Positions 50,146 through 61,118 are shown, numbered from the stretch's first letter. The stretch is DNA of 64,000 bases from Pseudorhodoferax aquiterrae (GCF_014652235.1 NZ_BMYK01000006.1:1-64000); one strand, 5' to 3'. Program-made: numbers and translations. The notes: generated from the sequence alone by a model not told the origin.

Positions 50146-50933
50146 GGTGTGGTGTGCTGCGCCAGGAAGGCCAGCAGCGCGGTGTTGAAGTCTTCGGACC
50201 GGGTCACGCTGTGCGCGTGGCCGCCGTGCGGCAGGCGGTGCAGTTCGGCGCGCGGCAGGCCCGCGGCCAGGCGCTGCGAGCAGGTCCAGGGCACGAGCGC
50301 GTCGTCCTGCGCGGCGCTGACCCAGACCGGCACATCGATGCGTGCGAGCTGTGCATCGATGTCGAAGGCGCGCAGCGCAGCGATGCGCGCGCGCATGGTG
50401 TCGGCGCCCGGAAAGTGGGCGACGGCATGGTCGACCTCGGCCTGCACGCGCGCGGGGTGCGCGGCGCACCAGTCGGCCGGGTACAGGAAGATGGGCTGGG
50501 CCTCGCAGTAGGCGCGCGCGCCGCCGGCGGCCAGCAGCGCGAGCCGCGCGTCGAAGCAGCGCGCCGAATGCGGATTGGGCTGCGACCAGGCGTTGACGAG
50601 CGCCAGGCTGGCCACGCGGCCCGGCGCGTCCAATGCCAGCTGCAGGCCGACCAGGCCGCCCAGCGCGTGGCCGACCAGGTGGCAGCGCGCGGTCTGCGTC
50701 GCGTCCAGCAGCTCGCGCACGTCGCCGGCCATGTGGGCGATGCTGTAGGGCGTGGGCAGCGTGCCGCCCGTGCGCCCGGTGCCGCGCTGGTCGTAGGCGA
50801 TCACGCGCCAGCCGGCCGCGACCAGGGCCTCGGTCTGCGGCTTCCAGAAGGCGGCCGCGCCGCCCAGGCCGGAGGACAGCAGCACGGTGGGGGCACCGGC
50901 CGGGCCGTGGACGTCGTGCGCGACAACGGCCAT
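50142..50933 (-). CDS. rutD: Alpha/beta-hydrolase-fold protein RutD (aminoacrylate hydrolase)
   Basis: A 263-residue alpha/beta-hydrolase. The oxyanion region is [14 protein letters not shown] near the N-terminus. At the nucleophile elbow it has GHALGGLVG, with Ala in place of the usual Ser, exactly as in E. coli RutD, together with LFYPADW-like [27 protein letters not shown] with the late His, and the Asp of AQDDALVPW. RutD accelerates hydrolysis of aminoacrylate to malonic semialdehyde. Start 50933 is five bases after rutC. Confidence 0.93.
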   Translation of the reverse strand: MAVVAHDVHGPAGAPTVLLSSGLGGAAAFWKPQTEALVAAGWRVIAYDQRGTGRTGGTLPTPYSIAHMAGDVRELLDATQTARCHLVGHALGGLVGLQLALDAPGRVASLALVNAWSQPNPHSARCFDARLALLAAGGARAYCEAQPIFLYPADWCAAHPARVQAEVDHAVAHFPGADTMRARIAALRAFDIDAQLARIDVPVWVSAAQDDALVPWTCSQRLAAGLPRAELHRLPHGGHAHSVTRSEDFNTALLAFLAQHTTP

Positions 50934-50938
50934 CGCGC

Positions 50939-51331
50939 TCAAGCCTTCTTGCCGACGTGGGCGACGGTGGCGATTTCCACGAGAGCGTCCGGCTTCACGA
51001 GCCCACACTGGATGCAGTAGCGCGCCGGCTTGCTGCCCGGGAAGAACTCGGCATAGACCGCGTTGATGGCGCCGTAGTTGGCCCAGTCCGTCAGGAAGAT
51101 GTGGTTCATGGTCACGTCGGCCATGGTGCCGCCGGCCGCCTCGACCACGCCCTGGATGGTGGTGAGCACATGGCGGGTCTGCGCGGCCGCGTCACCGACG
51201 TGGACCACGTTGTTCTGCTTGTCAAAGGGCAGCGTGCCGGAGACGTACAGGATGCCGTCGGCCAGCGTGCCGGGCACGTAGGGGGCGAGCGGCACGCCGG
51301 TGCCGGGGGGGATCACTGCGGTTTGGGGCAT
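50939..51331 (-). CDS. rutC: Aminoacrylate deaminase RutC (Rid family)
   Basis: A 130-residue Rid/YjgF-family protein with the RutC pattern: [32 protein letters not shown], then [38 protein letters not shown], and the Arg of [19 protein letters not shown] that binds the carboxylate. It deaminates aminoacrylate in pyrimidine breakdown. Begins 25 bases after rutB. The ATG at 51331 marks the family start. Confidence 0.93.
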   Translation of the reverse strand: MPQTAVIPPGTGVPLAPYVPGTLADGILYVSGTLPFDKQNNVVHVGDAAAQTRHVLTTIQGVVEAAGGTMADVTMNHIFLTDWANYGAINAVYAEFFPGSKPARYCIQCGLVKPDALVEIATVAHVGKKA

Positions 51332-51356
51332 GGAAAACTCCTGTGGAAAAAAGGGA

Positions 51357-52093
51357 TCAGCCGGCCAGGGTGGCGCAGAAGGCGTCGACGCTGGCGACCC
51401 AGCCGAAGAAGGTCTGCACGTTGTAGACCACGCCCTGCTGGATCTCGGCGGAGCCCAGCTGGTGCGTGGCCTCTTCGAGCAGCACGGCGAAGTACTCGAG
51501 GTGGAAGGCGTCGCGCAGCGTGGACTCCACGCACACGTTGGTGGCGATGCCGGTGAAGGCGAGGTTGCGGATGCCGCGGGCGCGCAGGGTGCTGTCCAGC
51601 TGGCTGTTGAAGAAGCCGCTGTAGCGCGTCTTGGGCACGACGATGTCGCCGGGGGCGGGCTGCAGCGCTTCGACGAGTTCGTAGTCCCAGCCGCCCCTGG
51701 CCAGGAACTTGCCGGCCAGCTCGGGCTTGGCACGCATGGTCTTGAGCGCGTTGGACTTGTAGTAGTTGGGCGAGCCGGGGCCGCCGGCCTCTACGTACTG
51801 CGCGTCCCAGCCGTTCTGCAGGAACACCACGAGCACGCCGGCCTGGCGCGCGGCCGCGATGCAGCGCGCGATGCTGGCGATGGTGCCCTGCGCGCCCGAG
51901 ATGTCGAAACCGGCCGAGTCCACGTAGCCGCCCAGCGAAGCGTAGGCGTTCTGCATGTCGACCACGATGAGCGCGGTGTTGCACGCTTGCAGCAGCAGCG
52001 GCTCGGGCCGCGCCGGCAGCACCAGGGCCGGCGGCGCGCCGGCCGGCGCGGGGATGCCGACCGGCGTGGTCGAGCTCAGGGTCTGGTTGGTCT

Positions 52094-52097
<4 letters not shown>
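51357..52097 (-). CDS. rutB: Ureidoacrylate amidohydrolase RutB
   Basis: A 246-residue isochorismatase-family hydrolase: catalytic Asp47 in [10 protein letters not shown], Lys in [13 protein letters not shown], and Cys in [13 protein letters not shown]. RutB cleaves ureidoacrylate peracid to carbamate and aminoacrylate. The N-terminal 40 residues are Pro/Ala-rich. Its ATG overlaps the rutA stop (ATGA). Distinct from the second cysteine hydrolase at 40578. Confidence 0.94.
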
Positions 52098-53209
<1,112 letters not shown>

Positions 53210-53337
53210 GGATGGCCTCGCGATGTGTTGGCACGCGGACCACCCTGGTCCGCGTCACCCGCCGCTCCATGCAGCGTTCATGCCAGTCTGTTTATCTTCA
53301 TCGATTCAATAACTTACAAGAACCTGTGCAAAACTTT

Positions 53338-53353
53338 TTGACCAAATGGTTCA
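53338..53353. promoter_or_regulatory. RutR box upstream of rutA
   Basis: TTGACCAAATGGTTCA at 53338-53353 matches the E. coli RutR operator TTGACCA-N2-TGGTCAA at 14 of 16 positions (the last half has TTCA for TCAA). It lies 129 bases upstream of rutA, in a notably A/T-rich stretch that probably also holds the rut promoter. Confidence 0.65.
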
Positions 53354-53433
53354 GTTTGGCGCAGACCGGCGGCGCCGGCATCTCAAGCTGGTGCATGGCG
53401 TGCGCGCCCGCGGTGCGCACGCCGGTGCGCCAT

Positions 53434-55554
53434 TCAGGGCAACACCGCCGCTGCCTGGGCCTGCTGGATGCGCAGGTCCGCATCGCGCTGCAGCAGCAGG
53501 CGCTCGGCCACCAGCTGGTTGGCGGCCGTGGTCACCGCCGCCACGTAGCCGGCCTGCGTGCCGTACAGCGACTCGAGCGAAGGCCGCGTGTCGCCGGCTG
53601 CGATGCGCGCCGCCTCGGTGGTGTGGAACGGGATGAAGCTGCCCGTGAGGTTGGACAGGTCGACGATGCCCGGCGTGGCCACGTAATTGAACTCGATGCT
53701 GGTGCCCAGCGGCGCGCGCGCCTCCACGCTCTTGATGCCGGCGCGGGTCAGGCCCGTGGTCGGGTCCACCTGCGGCACGAGGATCGCGTAGTCGCGGCCC
53801 GTGTAGTAGGGCGGCAGCAGCGTGGCGATGCCCGATTCGTCCTGCGGGATGTACTGCGGCCCGAAGTCGAACAGCGGGAAGCCGTTGTAGCGCGCGAGGT
53901 AGTTGAAATCGGGGATCGCGGTGGCCGTGCCGGACACGGGCCAGCTCAGGCCCTTCATGGTCGGGAACACCAGTTGGTCCGGCCGCGCCAGCGTGCCGTC
54001 GGCGAGCTTGGGCACCTGGCTGGCCGGGGGCTCGGTGCCGCGCACCACCCAGTCCTCCAGCGCGACGAACAGCGCGCGGAAGGTGTCGTTGAAGTGCACC
54101 ACGGTGCCGGCCGGGTAGACGTTGCGCGTGGGCGCGTAGGCGATGCTGGCCGTGCCGCCGCTGCCGCCGTGCTGGGTGCTGGCGTAGTAGTAGATGCGCG
54201 CGTTGTCGGGCTGGGCCAGATCGCGCAGGCCGTAGGCGTCGGTCAGCACGGGCGAGCCCTGCAGCTGCCAGAACTCCGTGCCCGACAGGCCCAGGAAGAA
54301 CCTGGGGCAGGTGTTGCTGGCCACGCAGCGCTTCATCACGCCGCCCTGGCGCCCGCTCACGTCGTCCAGGTAGTCGGCCGCCAGGCCGCGCGGTGCGGTC
54401 TGGCCGAAGGCCGTGTGGTCGGTGCGCAGCCCGCCGCCACCGCCCGGCACGGCGAAGCGCGTGTTGATGTTGGTCTGGCGCGCCGCCACGTGGGCGTATA
54501 GGCCGTCGAACACCTTGCCGCCGTCCAGCGCCTGGTTGAAGCCCAGGTGCAGGAAGGTCTTCATGGCATTGCCCGACTGCGAGGTGCCCTGGCCGATGGT
54601 GTGCGTGATGCGGCCGGCCAGCGGGTTGGCCGTGCCGGCACTGTCCACCTGGGCCTTGCGGAAGAAGCTCACCGTGTCACGCAGCGCGGCCAGGCCCACG
54701 CCCATGACCTTGGGGTCCTTGGCCACGTAGACCAGCTCGTACAGGTACTTGGGATCGAAGCCGCCCTTGAGGCAGACCTTGCTGCCGTCGGGCGTGCCCG
54801 GGAAGGCGTTGGCGGCGCTGCAGTCGGCGAACTTCCAGTCGCTGGCCGGGATCAGCTGGCGCGCATCGGTCTCGTTGACGCGGCGCGTGAGCGAGTAGCC
54901 GGGCAAGGTGTTGTCCAGGCTGGCGGGCGCGTACGGAATCATGCTGCCGTTGAACACGCCGCCGGGCAGCGCCATGACGGGCGTGGCGGCCGAGGGCACG
55001 AGCTCGCTGCGGTAGGTGCCCGTGATGCTGCTGCCGTCTGCGTTCTTCGCCACGGGCACCGTGGCCGTGAGCCGGGCGGCGTTGCTCTTGGGCACGTCGC
55101 CCTGCCAGGCCGAATACAGCACCACGTAGCCGCGCTCCAGGTAGACGGCGTCGCTGGGCGTGGCCGCGGGGTTCAGCATCGTGAGGATGTTGCCGCGGTT
55201 GGGCGCGTCGTAGCGCAGCACGCCGCTGGCCTTGGCCATGTCCTTGGGCTTGAGCAGCACGAACTCGGCGCTGTACTCGACCATGCCGCGCGCGTTGACG
55301 GGCGCCAGCGCGAGATCCTGGATCACGGCGTTCTTGGGGTCCTTGGGGTCGACCTCGCCGCTGATGCTGCCGGTCAGCTTCTCGTAGGCGCCCACGCTGC
55401 CGTAGCTGCCGGGGAAGTCCTCGGTGGCGGTGATGCTGAGCTTGAGCTGCGGGGTCGCCGCGGGCGGCGCTGGCGTGTCGTCGTTGTCGCTGCCGCCGCA
55501 GGCGGCGAGCAGAGCAGCGGCCAGCAGGGCCGAGGGGATGGCGGTGTGTCTCAT
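53434..55554 (-). CDS. Alpha/beta-hydrolase-domain lipoprotein
   Basis: A 706-residue secreted protein: signal peptide with lipobox LAAC and Cys19, a Gly/Asp/Pro-rich linker, and a large alpha/beta-hydrolase domain of the type annotated alpha/beta hydrolase domain-containing (with GQGTSQSGNAMKTF at the nucleophile Ser, near residue 320, and HGGSGGTASIAYAPTR later). A carbohydrate-like beta region precedes it (TGSISGEVDPKDPKN). Substrate unknown; its tannase-family neighbour suggests ester hydrolysis at the cell surface. It is the last gene of the AtuA operon, starting 22 bases after the tannase-family gene, with which it shares a lipoprotein anchor. Confidence 0.8.
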   Translation of the reverse strand: MRHTAIPSALLAAALLAACGGSDNDDTPAPPAATPQLKLSITATEDFPGSYGSVGAYEKLTGSISGEVDPKDPKNAVIQDLALAPVNARGMVEYSAEFVLLKPKDMAKASGVLRYDAPNRGNILTMLNPAATPSDAVYLERGYVVLYSAWQGDVPKSNAARLTATVPVAKNADGSSITGTYRSELVPSAATPVMALPGGVFNGSMIPYAPASLDNTLPGYSLTRRVNETDARQLIPASDWKFADCSAANAFPGTPDGSKVCLKGGFDPKYLYELVYVAKDPKVMGVGLAALRDTVSFFRKAQVDSAGTANPLAGRITHTIGQGTSQSGNAMKTFLHLGFNQALDGGKVFDGLYAHVAARQTNINTRFAVPGGGGGLRTDHTAFGQTAPRGLAADYLDDVSGRQGGVMKRCVASNTCPRFFLGLSGTEFWQLQGSPVLTDAYGLRDLAQPDNARIYYYASTQHGGSGGTASIAYAPTRNVYPAGTVVHFNDTFRALFVALEDWVVRGTEPPASQVPKLADGTLARPDQLVFPTMKGLSWPVSGTATAIPDFNYLARYNGFPLFDFGPQYIPQDESGIATLLPPYYTGRDYAILVPQVDPTTGLTRAGIKSVEARAPLGTSIEFNYVATPGIVDLSNLTGSFIPFHTTEAARIAAGDTRPSLESLYGTQAGYVAAVTTAANQLVAERLLLQRDADLRIQQAQAAAVLP

Positions 55555-55576
55555 GGCTTGTCTCCGTGCGCAAATG

Positions 55577-57187
55577 TCATTGGCAGCTGAAGTTGGCTGC
55601 GTCGTCGGTGCTGCCGCTGCCCTTGTAGACGGCGGTCCTGGGGTGGACGCACAGCGGTCGCGTGCGCACCACGTTGCCGCCGCTCAGGCGCGCGGCCACG
55701 ATGCTGTCGGGTGCCCGGCCCTGTTCGACCCAGCGGTCCAGCGCCATCAGCAGGTCGTTGTCGGCCGTGGGGTTGGGCACCTGGCCGCCGCTGTTGCCGA
55801 AAGTGGTGGCGCCGCTGCCGCCGCTGCAGTGGCCCATGCCCGGCACGAGGAACAGGCGGTAGAACTTTTCCATCTCGGCCTGCGTGCCCTGGGCCGCCTT
55901 CACGCGCTCGGCATAGGCGATGGTGTCGACCGGGTTGACCACTGCGTCCTGCCAGCCCTGGAACACGATGGCCTTGGCGCCGGCCGCCTTGAAGGCCGAC
56001 AGATCGGCGCTGGTCTGGTCGACCAGCGGGCTGACGCGCGCGTCGGCGTAGGCGATGTCGCGGTCGTAGTCGAAGGTCCACCAGTCCCACTGCGGGTTGG
56101 CGAAGACCCACAGGCGCCAGTAGTCGGCGCGCACGGGCTCGGCCCCACCCCAGTAGCCGGACCAGCCCGATTCCGTGCCCACGGGCAGGCCCGGGTAGAT
56201 CTGCGCGCCGGTGCGCGGGTTCTTCGGGCCGGCGTAGATCTTCTGCGCCACGGCCACCTGGTCGGCCGTCAGGCAGTCGGCGGCGTCGGCGCCAGTGCAT
56301 TGCAGGTTGGCCACGTCGAACCTGTCGCTGGTGCAGGCCAGCGGGTTCTCCACCACGCCGTCGCTCACGCCGTCCAGGCCGTCGCAGGCGGCCACCGCGC
56401 GCTGTGTGATCAGGTTGGCCTTGGCGGCGGTGAGGATCACCGGGCCGCTGGTGCCCGGTGCGCGGTTGGAGAGGTAGCGGTGCAGGAACTCGACGTTGAG
56501 CCGCGTGCGGTTGTTGCCGGGCGCGCCGGCGATCACGCCGTCGAAGTCTGTCGGGTAACGCTGCATCTGCGCGTAGCCCTGGTGCCCGCCGGTGGAGCAG
56601 CCGTAGTAGTAGGCCCGGCTGGGCGCCTGGGCGCGCAGGCCCTCGACCAGCGTGCGCGAGGGCGCCGTGATGGCATGGATGGAGCGCGTGCCCCAGTCGC
56701 GGATCTTCTCGGGATGGTCCACGCCCCAGAACATCTCGTTCGGGTCGGCGGACTGGTGGCCCGTGTCGCCGCCGACGACGGCATAACCCTGGCGCATGGC
56801 GTAGGCCATGTCGCCCGTGCTCAGCGCGGGGCTGTAGCCGCCGTTGCCGGTGACGACCAGCTTGCCGTTCCAGGCAGTGCCTTCGGGCACCCAGATCTCG
56901 AAGTTGATGAGCGAGTCGCTGCTGGGCGTGGCCTGGGCTGTGATGCGGCAAAAGGCCGGCAGGTTGGCGATGGGCCGCCCGCCCGCGGGGGTGTAGCTGC
57001 CCGCGGCCACGGGCGCGGCGCCGGTCACGGTGGCACCGGCCAGTTGCACGCTCGCCAGTGCCGCGGGCTCGCAGCTCCTGGGTGTGGCCACCGGGGTCTC
57101 GGGGGCGTCGTCTCCGCCGCCGCCGCAGGCGGCGAGCATGGACAGGGCGGCGCAGCCGACCAGGCCGCGCAGGAAGATGGGATGCAT
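55577..57187 (-). CDS. Tannase/feruloyl esterase family lipoprotein
   Basis: A 536-residue secreted esterase. Signal peptide with lipobox LAAC, Cys21, then a short Gly/Asp/Pro linker. The tannase-family CS-D-HC pattern is clear: Cys197-Ser198 (YGCSTGGHQG), Asp414 (GWQDAVVNP), and His453-Cys454 (GMGHCSGG), whose two Cys form the family's characteristic disulfide bridge. Members hydrolyse gallate, ferulate or aryl esters; MHETase belongs here as well. It would release an aromatic acid in the periplasm or at the surface, which the Bug receptor encoded upstream could then bind. Confidence 0.9.
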   Translation of the reverse strand: MHPIFLRGLVGCAALSMLAACGGGGDDAPETPVATPRSCEPAALASVQLAGATVTGAAPVAAGSYTPAGGRPIANLPAFCRITAQATPSSDSLINFEIWVPEGTAWNGKLVVTGNGGYSPALSTGDMAYAMRQGYAVVGGDTGHQSADPNEMFWGVDHPEKIRDWGTRSIHAITAPSRTLVEGLRAQAPSRAYYYGCSTGGHQGYAQMQRYPTDFDGVIAGAPGNNRTRLNVEFLHRYLSNRAPGTSGPVILTAAKANLITQRAVAACDGLDGVSDGVVENPLACTSDRFDVANLQCTGADAADCLTADQVAVAQKIYAGPKNPRTGAQIYPGLPVGTESGWSGYWGGAEPVRADYWRLWVFANPQWDWWTFDYDRDIAYADARVSPLVDQTSADLSAFKAAGAKAIVFQGWQDAVVNPVDTIAYAERVKAAQGTQAEMEKFYRLFLVPGMGHCSGGSGATTFGNSGGQVPNPTADNDLLMALDRWVEQGRAPDSIVAARLSGGNVVRTRPLCVHPRTAVYKGSGSTDDAANFSCQ

Positions 57188-57325
57188 GCTGTGTCTCCTC
57201 GTTGTCGTCCGGGCATGGCTGCGCCCTGCACTGCGCTGCCGTGCACCCGTTCTGCTGGCGAAAGTGGGGCCGAGTGGTTTCTTGGCGCCCCAAGGCAGGC
57301 CGGCCGCCTGGCCGGCCGGTGTGGC

Positions 57326-58312
57326 TTACTCGGGCTCGATGCCCGCCGCCTTGATCACGCGGCCCCACTTGGCCGTCTCTTCGGCCTGGAACTTGGCCAG
57401 GCCCTCGGGCGTGGTGGTCCAGGCGGTGGAACCGCTGCCGTCGAAGAAGGTCTTGGCGCCGGCGCTCTGCACGGCCTTGGCCAGCAGCGCGTTCAGGCGC
57501 GCGACCACGGCGGGCGGCGTACCGGCCGGCGCGTAGGCCGCGAACCAGTAGCCCATGTCGTAGCCCTTGACGCCCGCCTCGGCGATGGTCGGCACCTCGG
57601 GCAGCAGCGGGTTGCGCTCGACGGTGGAGATGCCCAGCGCCTTGAGCTTGCCGCCCTTGACCTGCGGCACGCCCGTGGAGGTGTCGGTGATCATGAAGTC
57701 GATCTGCCCGCCCATGAGGTCGGTGATCGCATTGGGGTTGCTCTTGTAGGGCACGTGCAGGATGTCGGTGCCCGAGAGCTGCTTGAACATCTCGCCGGCC
57801 ATGCGGCTGGACGAGCTGCCGCTGCCGAAGCTGAGCTTGCCCGGCGTCTTCCTGGCCGCGGCCACGAGGTCTGCGACGTTCTTGTACGGTGCGTCCGGAC
57901 GCACCACGAGCACCTGGCCGCCCTTGCCCAGACCGGTGATAGGCGCGAAATCCTTCACCGGGTCGTAGCTGAGCTTCTTGTACAGGTGCTCGTTGGCCGC
58001 GTGCGTGGTGTTGGTGGTGATCAGCACGGTGTAGCCGTCGGCCGGCGCGCGCGCCACCTGGCTGGCGGCGATCTGGCCGCTGGCCCCGCCCTTGTTGTCC
58101 ACGACCACGGGTTGCTTGGTCTGGTCGGTGACGGACTGGCCCAGCGCCCGCGCGATCTGGTCGGTCGCGCTGCCGGCCGCGAACGGCACGACGAACGTGA
58201 TGGGCTTGTTCGGGAAGTCCTGCGCGGCCGCCGCCAGGGGCAGCAGCCCACCGGCCGTGAGGGCCAGGGCGGCGGCGAGCCAGGTGCGGCGGGGTCGGAA
58301 GCGTTCGTTCAT
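57326..58312 (-). CDS. Bug/TTT-family periplasmic substrate-binding protein
   Basis: A 328-residue Bug receptor: signal peptide (RPRRTWLAAALALTAGGLLP, cleavage after AAAQ), [65 protein letters not shown] and C-terminal KAAGIEPE. It starts 30 bases after the AtuA-like gene; a 138-base gap follows before the tannase-family gene. TphC-type aromatic-acid receptors belong to this family, so an aromatic acid released by the downstream esterases is a plausible ligand. Confidence 0.92.
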   Translation of the reverse strand: MNERFRPRRTWLAAALALTAGGLLPLAAAAQDFPNKPITFVVPFAAGSATDQIARALGQSVTDQTKQPVVVDNKGGASGQIAASQVARAPADGYTVLITTNTTHAANEHLYKKLSYDPVKDFAPITGLGKGGQVLVVRPDAPYKNVADLVAAARKTPGKLSFGSGSSSSRMAGEMFKQLSGTDILHVPYKSNPNAITDLMGGQIDFMITDTSTGVPQVKGGKLKALGISTVERNPLLPEVPTIAEAGVKGYDMGYWFAAYAPAGTPPAVVARLNALLAKAVQSAGAKTFFDGSGSTAWTTTPEGLAKFQAEETAKWGRVIKAAGIEPE

Positions 58313-58342
58313 CGGTCTTGTCTCCTGGGGATGGCGGGTTGG

Positions 58343-58708
58343 TCAGTGGGATGGGTCGGGCGGCGGGCCGGCCAGCAGCGGCGCAAGCGCCTCCGGCACC
58401 TGGATGGGCAGCTCCAGCAGCAGGAAGGACAGCGCCTTGCCGTGGCTGTCCAGGTTCAGCGCATCGTTGACGCCGCCGTCCAGCACCTCGTCGAGCACGA
58501 AGTTCATGGCCTGCAGCCGCGGCAGCAGGTGGCGCGTGACACGGGTGGGCCTGCGGTGCGCGAACTGGGCGGCGACCGCCGCCTCGGTGACCTGCTCGAC
58601 GAGCAGCGGCCACAGCGCCGGGTGCCAGGCGATCACGCTGATGTTGGAGCGGTTGCCCTTGTCGCCGGTGCGTCCGTGGGCGGCGCGGTAGAGCGGGACG
58701 GTGGTCAT
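58343..58708 (-). CDS. AtuA-related C-terminal-domain protein
   Basis: A 121-residue protein matching the small AtuA-related family that accompanies AtuA as a separate gene (VPLYRAAHGRTGDKGNRSNISVIAWHP at the N-terminus is diagnostic). Its start overlaps the atuA-like stop (ATGA). Larger AtuA homologues carry this domain fused at the C-terminus, so the two proteins probably act as one complex. Function unknown; no catalytic residue can be assigned. Confidence 0.85.
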   Translation of the reverse strand: MTTVPLYRAAHGRTGDKGNRSNISVIAWHPALWPLLVEQVTEAAVAAQFAHRRPTRVTRHLLPRLQAMNFVLDEVLDGGVNDALNLDSHGKALSFLLLELPIQVPEALAPLLAGPPPDPSH

Positions 58709-60066
58709 GTCAGGGCCTCGATGAAGCGAAAGGAGGTGGGCGCCTGTTCGCGCGGCAGCACGCAGGACACCGTGCCCAGGCGCTGGCGCAGCCCGGTGCG
58801 CACGCCGCCGCCGCCAGCCGGGCCGCAGCAGTACAGGGCCGTGACCTCGCGCGCCAGCCGCTCGGCGCTGGCGCGCTCGCGGTGGTTCATCGCCACGCGC
58901 AGGCGCACGTCCTGCGCGCCGCGGTCGGGCAGGCCGTCCAGCCAGGCACCGCCATCGTCGGCGAAGACGCTGGCCACGCCGATCAGGTCGGCGCGCAGCG
59001 TGCCCAGGCCGGCCAGGCGCTCGCGCAGGATCTGCGCAGCGAGCCGGGCCCGGCCCTCGGCGCGTGCGCCCGCGTAAGAGATCTCGCCTTCGGCCAGCCA
59101 GCCCGTGGCGTGGCAGACGTTGACCTTGAGCGAGGCCGGCCGGGCATGGCCACGCACGCCGGTCAGGCGCACACGGTCGGGGCCGATCTCCGCCACCTCG
59201 GCCTCGGTGATGTCGGCCACCACGTCGGGGGTCAGGTAGGCGGCCGGGTCATGCACCTCGTAGAGCAGCTGTTCCTTGACGGTGTGCGCGTCGATGCGTC
59301 CGCCCGTGCCGGCGGGCTTGGTGATGGTGCAGTTCCCGTCGGCATCGATCTCGGCGATGGGATAGCCCAGCGTGGCCATGCCGGGGATGTCCTTGTAGCC
59401 CGGGTCGGCGTAGTAGCCACCCGTGACCTGGGTGCCGCATTCCAGCAGGTGGCCGGCCATGGTGGCGCGGGCCAGGCGCGTCCAGTCGTTGCGCGCCCAG
59501 CCGAAGTGGGCCAGCGCCGGGCCCACGGCCAGCGAGGGGTCGGCCACGCGGCCGCAGACCACGATCTCGGCGCCGGCCAGCAGCGCGTCGGCGATGGCCT
59601 CGGCACCCTGGTAGGCGTTGGCCGAGACCAGGTCCAGGCCGTCGAGCACGGGGCCCAGCGCCGCCTGCAGCAGCGGGCGGTGGGCGGGGCCGGAGACATC
59701 GTCGCCCTCCACGATGGCGACGCGCGGCGCCGGCAGGCCGAGTTCGCGCGCCAGCGCATGGATGCGGTGTGCCGCAGCGGCCGGGTTGGCCGCACCGAAG
59801 TTGCTGACGATGCGCACGCCATGGGCCAGGCAGTCGGCCAGCACGGGCCGCAGCAGCTCAGGCAGCAGCGGTTCGTAGCCCGCCTCGGGGTCGGCGCGGC
59901 GCGCCAGCTGGGCCAGTGCCAGCGTGCGCTCGGCCAGGGTCTCGAAGATCAGGAAGGCGGGACCACCGGCGGCGACGAGCGCCTGCACGACCGGCGCGGC
60001 CGCGTCGGTGCGGTCGCCCGAGAAGCCGGCCGCGCAGCCGATGCGCAGGATGTTCTTCTGGTCCAC
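58705..60066 (-). CDS. Acyclic terpene utilisation AtuA family protein
   Basis: A 453-residue AtuA-family protein (LRIGCAAGFSGDRTDAAAPVVQAL, IVEGDDVSGPA, CGRVADPSLAVGPALAHFGW, LLECGTQVTGGYYADPGYKDIP). AtuA is required for citronellol and other acyclic terpene breakdown in Pseudomonas, but its reaction is unknown. The start is taken as GTG at 60066, because AAGGAGACAC precedes it and no ATG lies near; an in-frame ATG at 60111 is 15 codons upstream. First gene of the operon, divergent from LysR. Outside atu clusters these proteins occur with Bug receptors, as here. Confidence 0.85.
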   Translation of the reverse strand: MDQKNILRIGCAAGFSGDRTDAAAPVVQALVAAGGPAFLIFETLAERTLALAQLARRADPEAGYEPLLPELLRPVLADCLAHGVRIVSNFGAANPAAAAHRIHALARELGLPAPRVAIVEGDDVSGPAHRPLLQAALGPVLDGLDLVSANAYQGAEAIADALLAGAEIVVCGRVADPSLAVGPALAHFGWARNDWTRLARATMAGHLLECGTQVTGGYYADPGYKDIPGMATLGYPIAEIDADGNCTITKPAGTGGRIDAHTVKEQLLYEVHDPAAYLTPDVVADITEAEVAEIGPDRVRLTGVRGHARPASLKVNVCHATGWLAEGEISYAGARAEGRARLAAQILRERLAGLGTLRADLIGVASVFADDGGAWLDGLPDRGAQDVRLRVAMNHRERASAERLAREVTALYCCGPAGGGGVRTGLRQRLGTVSCVLPREQAPTSFRFIEALT

Positions 60067-60106
60067 GTGTCTCCTTGTCTGTTCCCGGCAATGTAGAGTC
60101 CGGCCC

Positions 60107-60149
60107 TTCATCTGTGAATTCGAAAGTTCGGATCAATTCATCTGTAAAT
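60107..60149. promoter_or_regulatory. Direct repeats in the AtuA-LysR divergent region
   Basis: TTCATCTGTGAAT at 60107-60119 and TTCATCTGTAAAT at 60137-60149 are near-identical and start 30 bases apart, about three helical turns. They lie in the 86-base gap between the AtuA gene (60066) and LysR (60153), a likely regulator binding site. Confidence 0.45.
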
Positions 60150-60152
60150 CCA

Positions 60153-61118
60153 ATGAATCAGCCGGCTCGCTCCAACGTCTCCATGCGCCAGCTGCAGGCC
60201 TTCGTGGCGCTGGCCGATCTGCGCAGCTTCACGCGCGCAGCTGCGCAATGCCATCTGTCGCAGCCGGCCTTCAGCGCGCTGATCGGCCAGCTCGAGACCG
60301 CCCTGGGCCTGCGCCTGTTCGACCGCAGCACGCGCCATGTGGCGCCCACGCCCGAGGGGCTGGAGTTCGAGGCCTCGGCGCGGCGCGTGCTGGCCGAGTT
60401 CGACGCGGCGCTGGCCGGCGTCTCGGAGCAGCGCGCGCTGCGGCGCGGCCGCGTGTCGATCGCGCTGCTGCCCTCGCTGGCGGCCGGCTGGCTGCCGGGC
60501 ATCCTGCGCGACTACCGTGCGGCGCATCCTGGCGTGGAGATCGCCGTGGCCGACGTGCTGTCCGAACCCTGCGTGGAGCTCGTGCGCCAGGGCCAGGCCG
60601 ACTTCGCGCTCGCGGCCGTGCGCGCCGACACGCAGGAGCTGCGCGCCGAGCCCTTTTGCAGCGACGACTTCCACCTGGTGTGCCCGGCCGAGCACCCGCT
60701 CGCGCGGCTGCGCGAGATCCGCCCGCGCGACGTGGCGGCCTACCCCTTCGTGCACATGGCCCGCAACTCCAGCGTGCGCCAGTACCTGGATGCCGCGCTG
60801 CACCCCTTGCAGATGCAGACGCTCATGGAGGTCGACCAGCTCGCCACCGCCATGGGCATGGTGCGCGCCGGCCTGGGCGTGAGCATGATGCCGGCGCTGA
60901 CGCTGTTCCACTTCGCCCAACCCGGCCTCGTGACGCGGCCGCTGGTCTGGAGCGGCCTCAAGCGCCGCATCTACCTCGTGCGCCGGCGCGAGCGCAGCCT
61001 GTCGCTGGCCGCGCAGGCCCTGTACGAGCGGGTCAAGAGCAGCCCGCCCGATCTCACGAAGACGCTGGCGGCTCCTCGGCGACCACGACCGGCACGCGCG
61101 GCGCCAGCGCGCACATGA
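60153..61118 (+). CDS. LysR family transcriptional regulator
   Basis: A 321-residue LysR regulator: helix-turn-helix about 10-70 ([38 protein letters not shown]), then the effector domain with [17 protein letters not shown] and [22 protein letters not shown] start at 60183 (MRQLQAF) would drop ten residues. It is divergent from the AtuA operon and probably its regulator. Its C-terminus overlaps the alr gene on the other strand by 65 bases, with a Pro/Arg/Ala tail made from that overlap. Confidence 0.9.
   Translation: MNQPARSNVSMRQLQAFVALADLRSFTRAAAQCHLSQPAFSALIGQLETALGLRLFDRSTRHVAPTPEGLEFEASARRVLAEFDAALAGVSEQRALRRGRVSIALLPSLAAGWLPGILRDYRAAHPGVEIAVADVLSEPCVELVRQGQADFALAAVRADTQELRAEPFCSDDFHLVCPAEHPLARLREIRPRDVAAYPFVHMARNSSVRQYLDAALHPLQMQTLMEVDQLATAMGMVRAGLGVSMMPALTLFHFAQPGLVTRPLVWSGLKRRIYLVRRRERSLSLAAQALYERVKSSPPDLTKTLAAPRRPRPARAAPART

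Noticed and set aside
55424-59077. A 1217-codon open frame on the plus strand across the AtuA operon
   Set aside because: It lies opposite five genes with clear family motifs; composition is that of an antisense reading.
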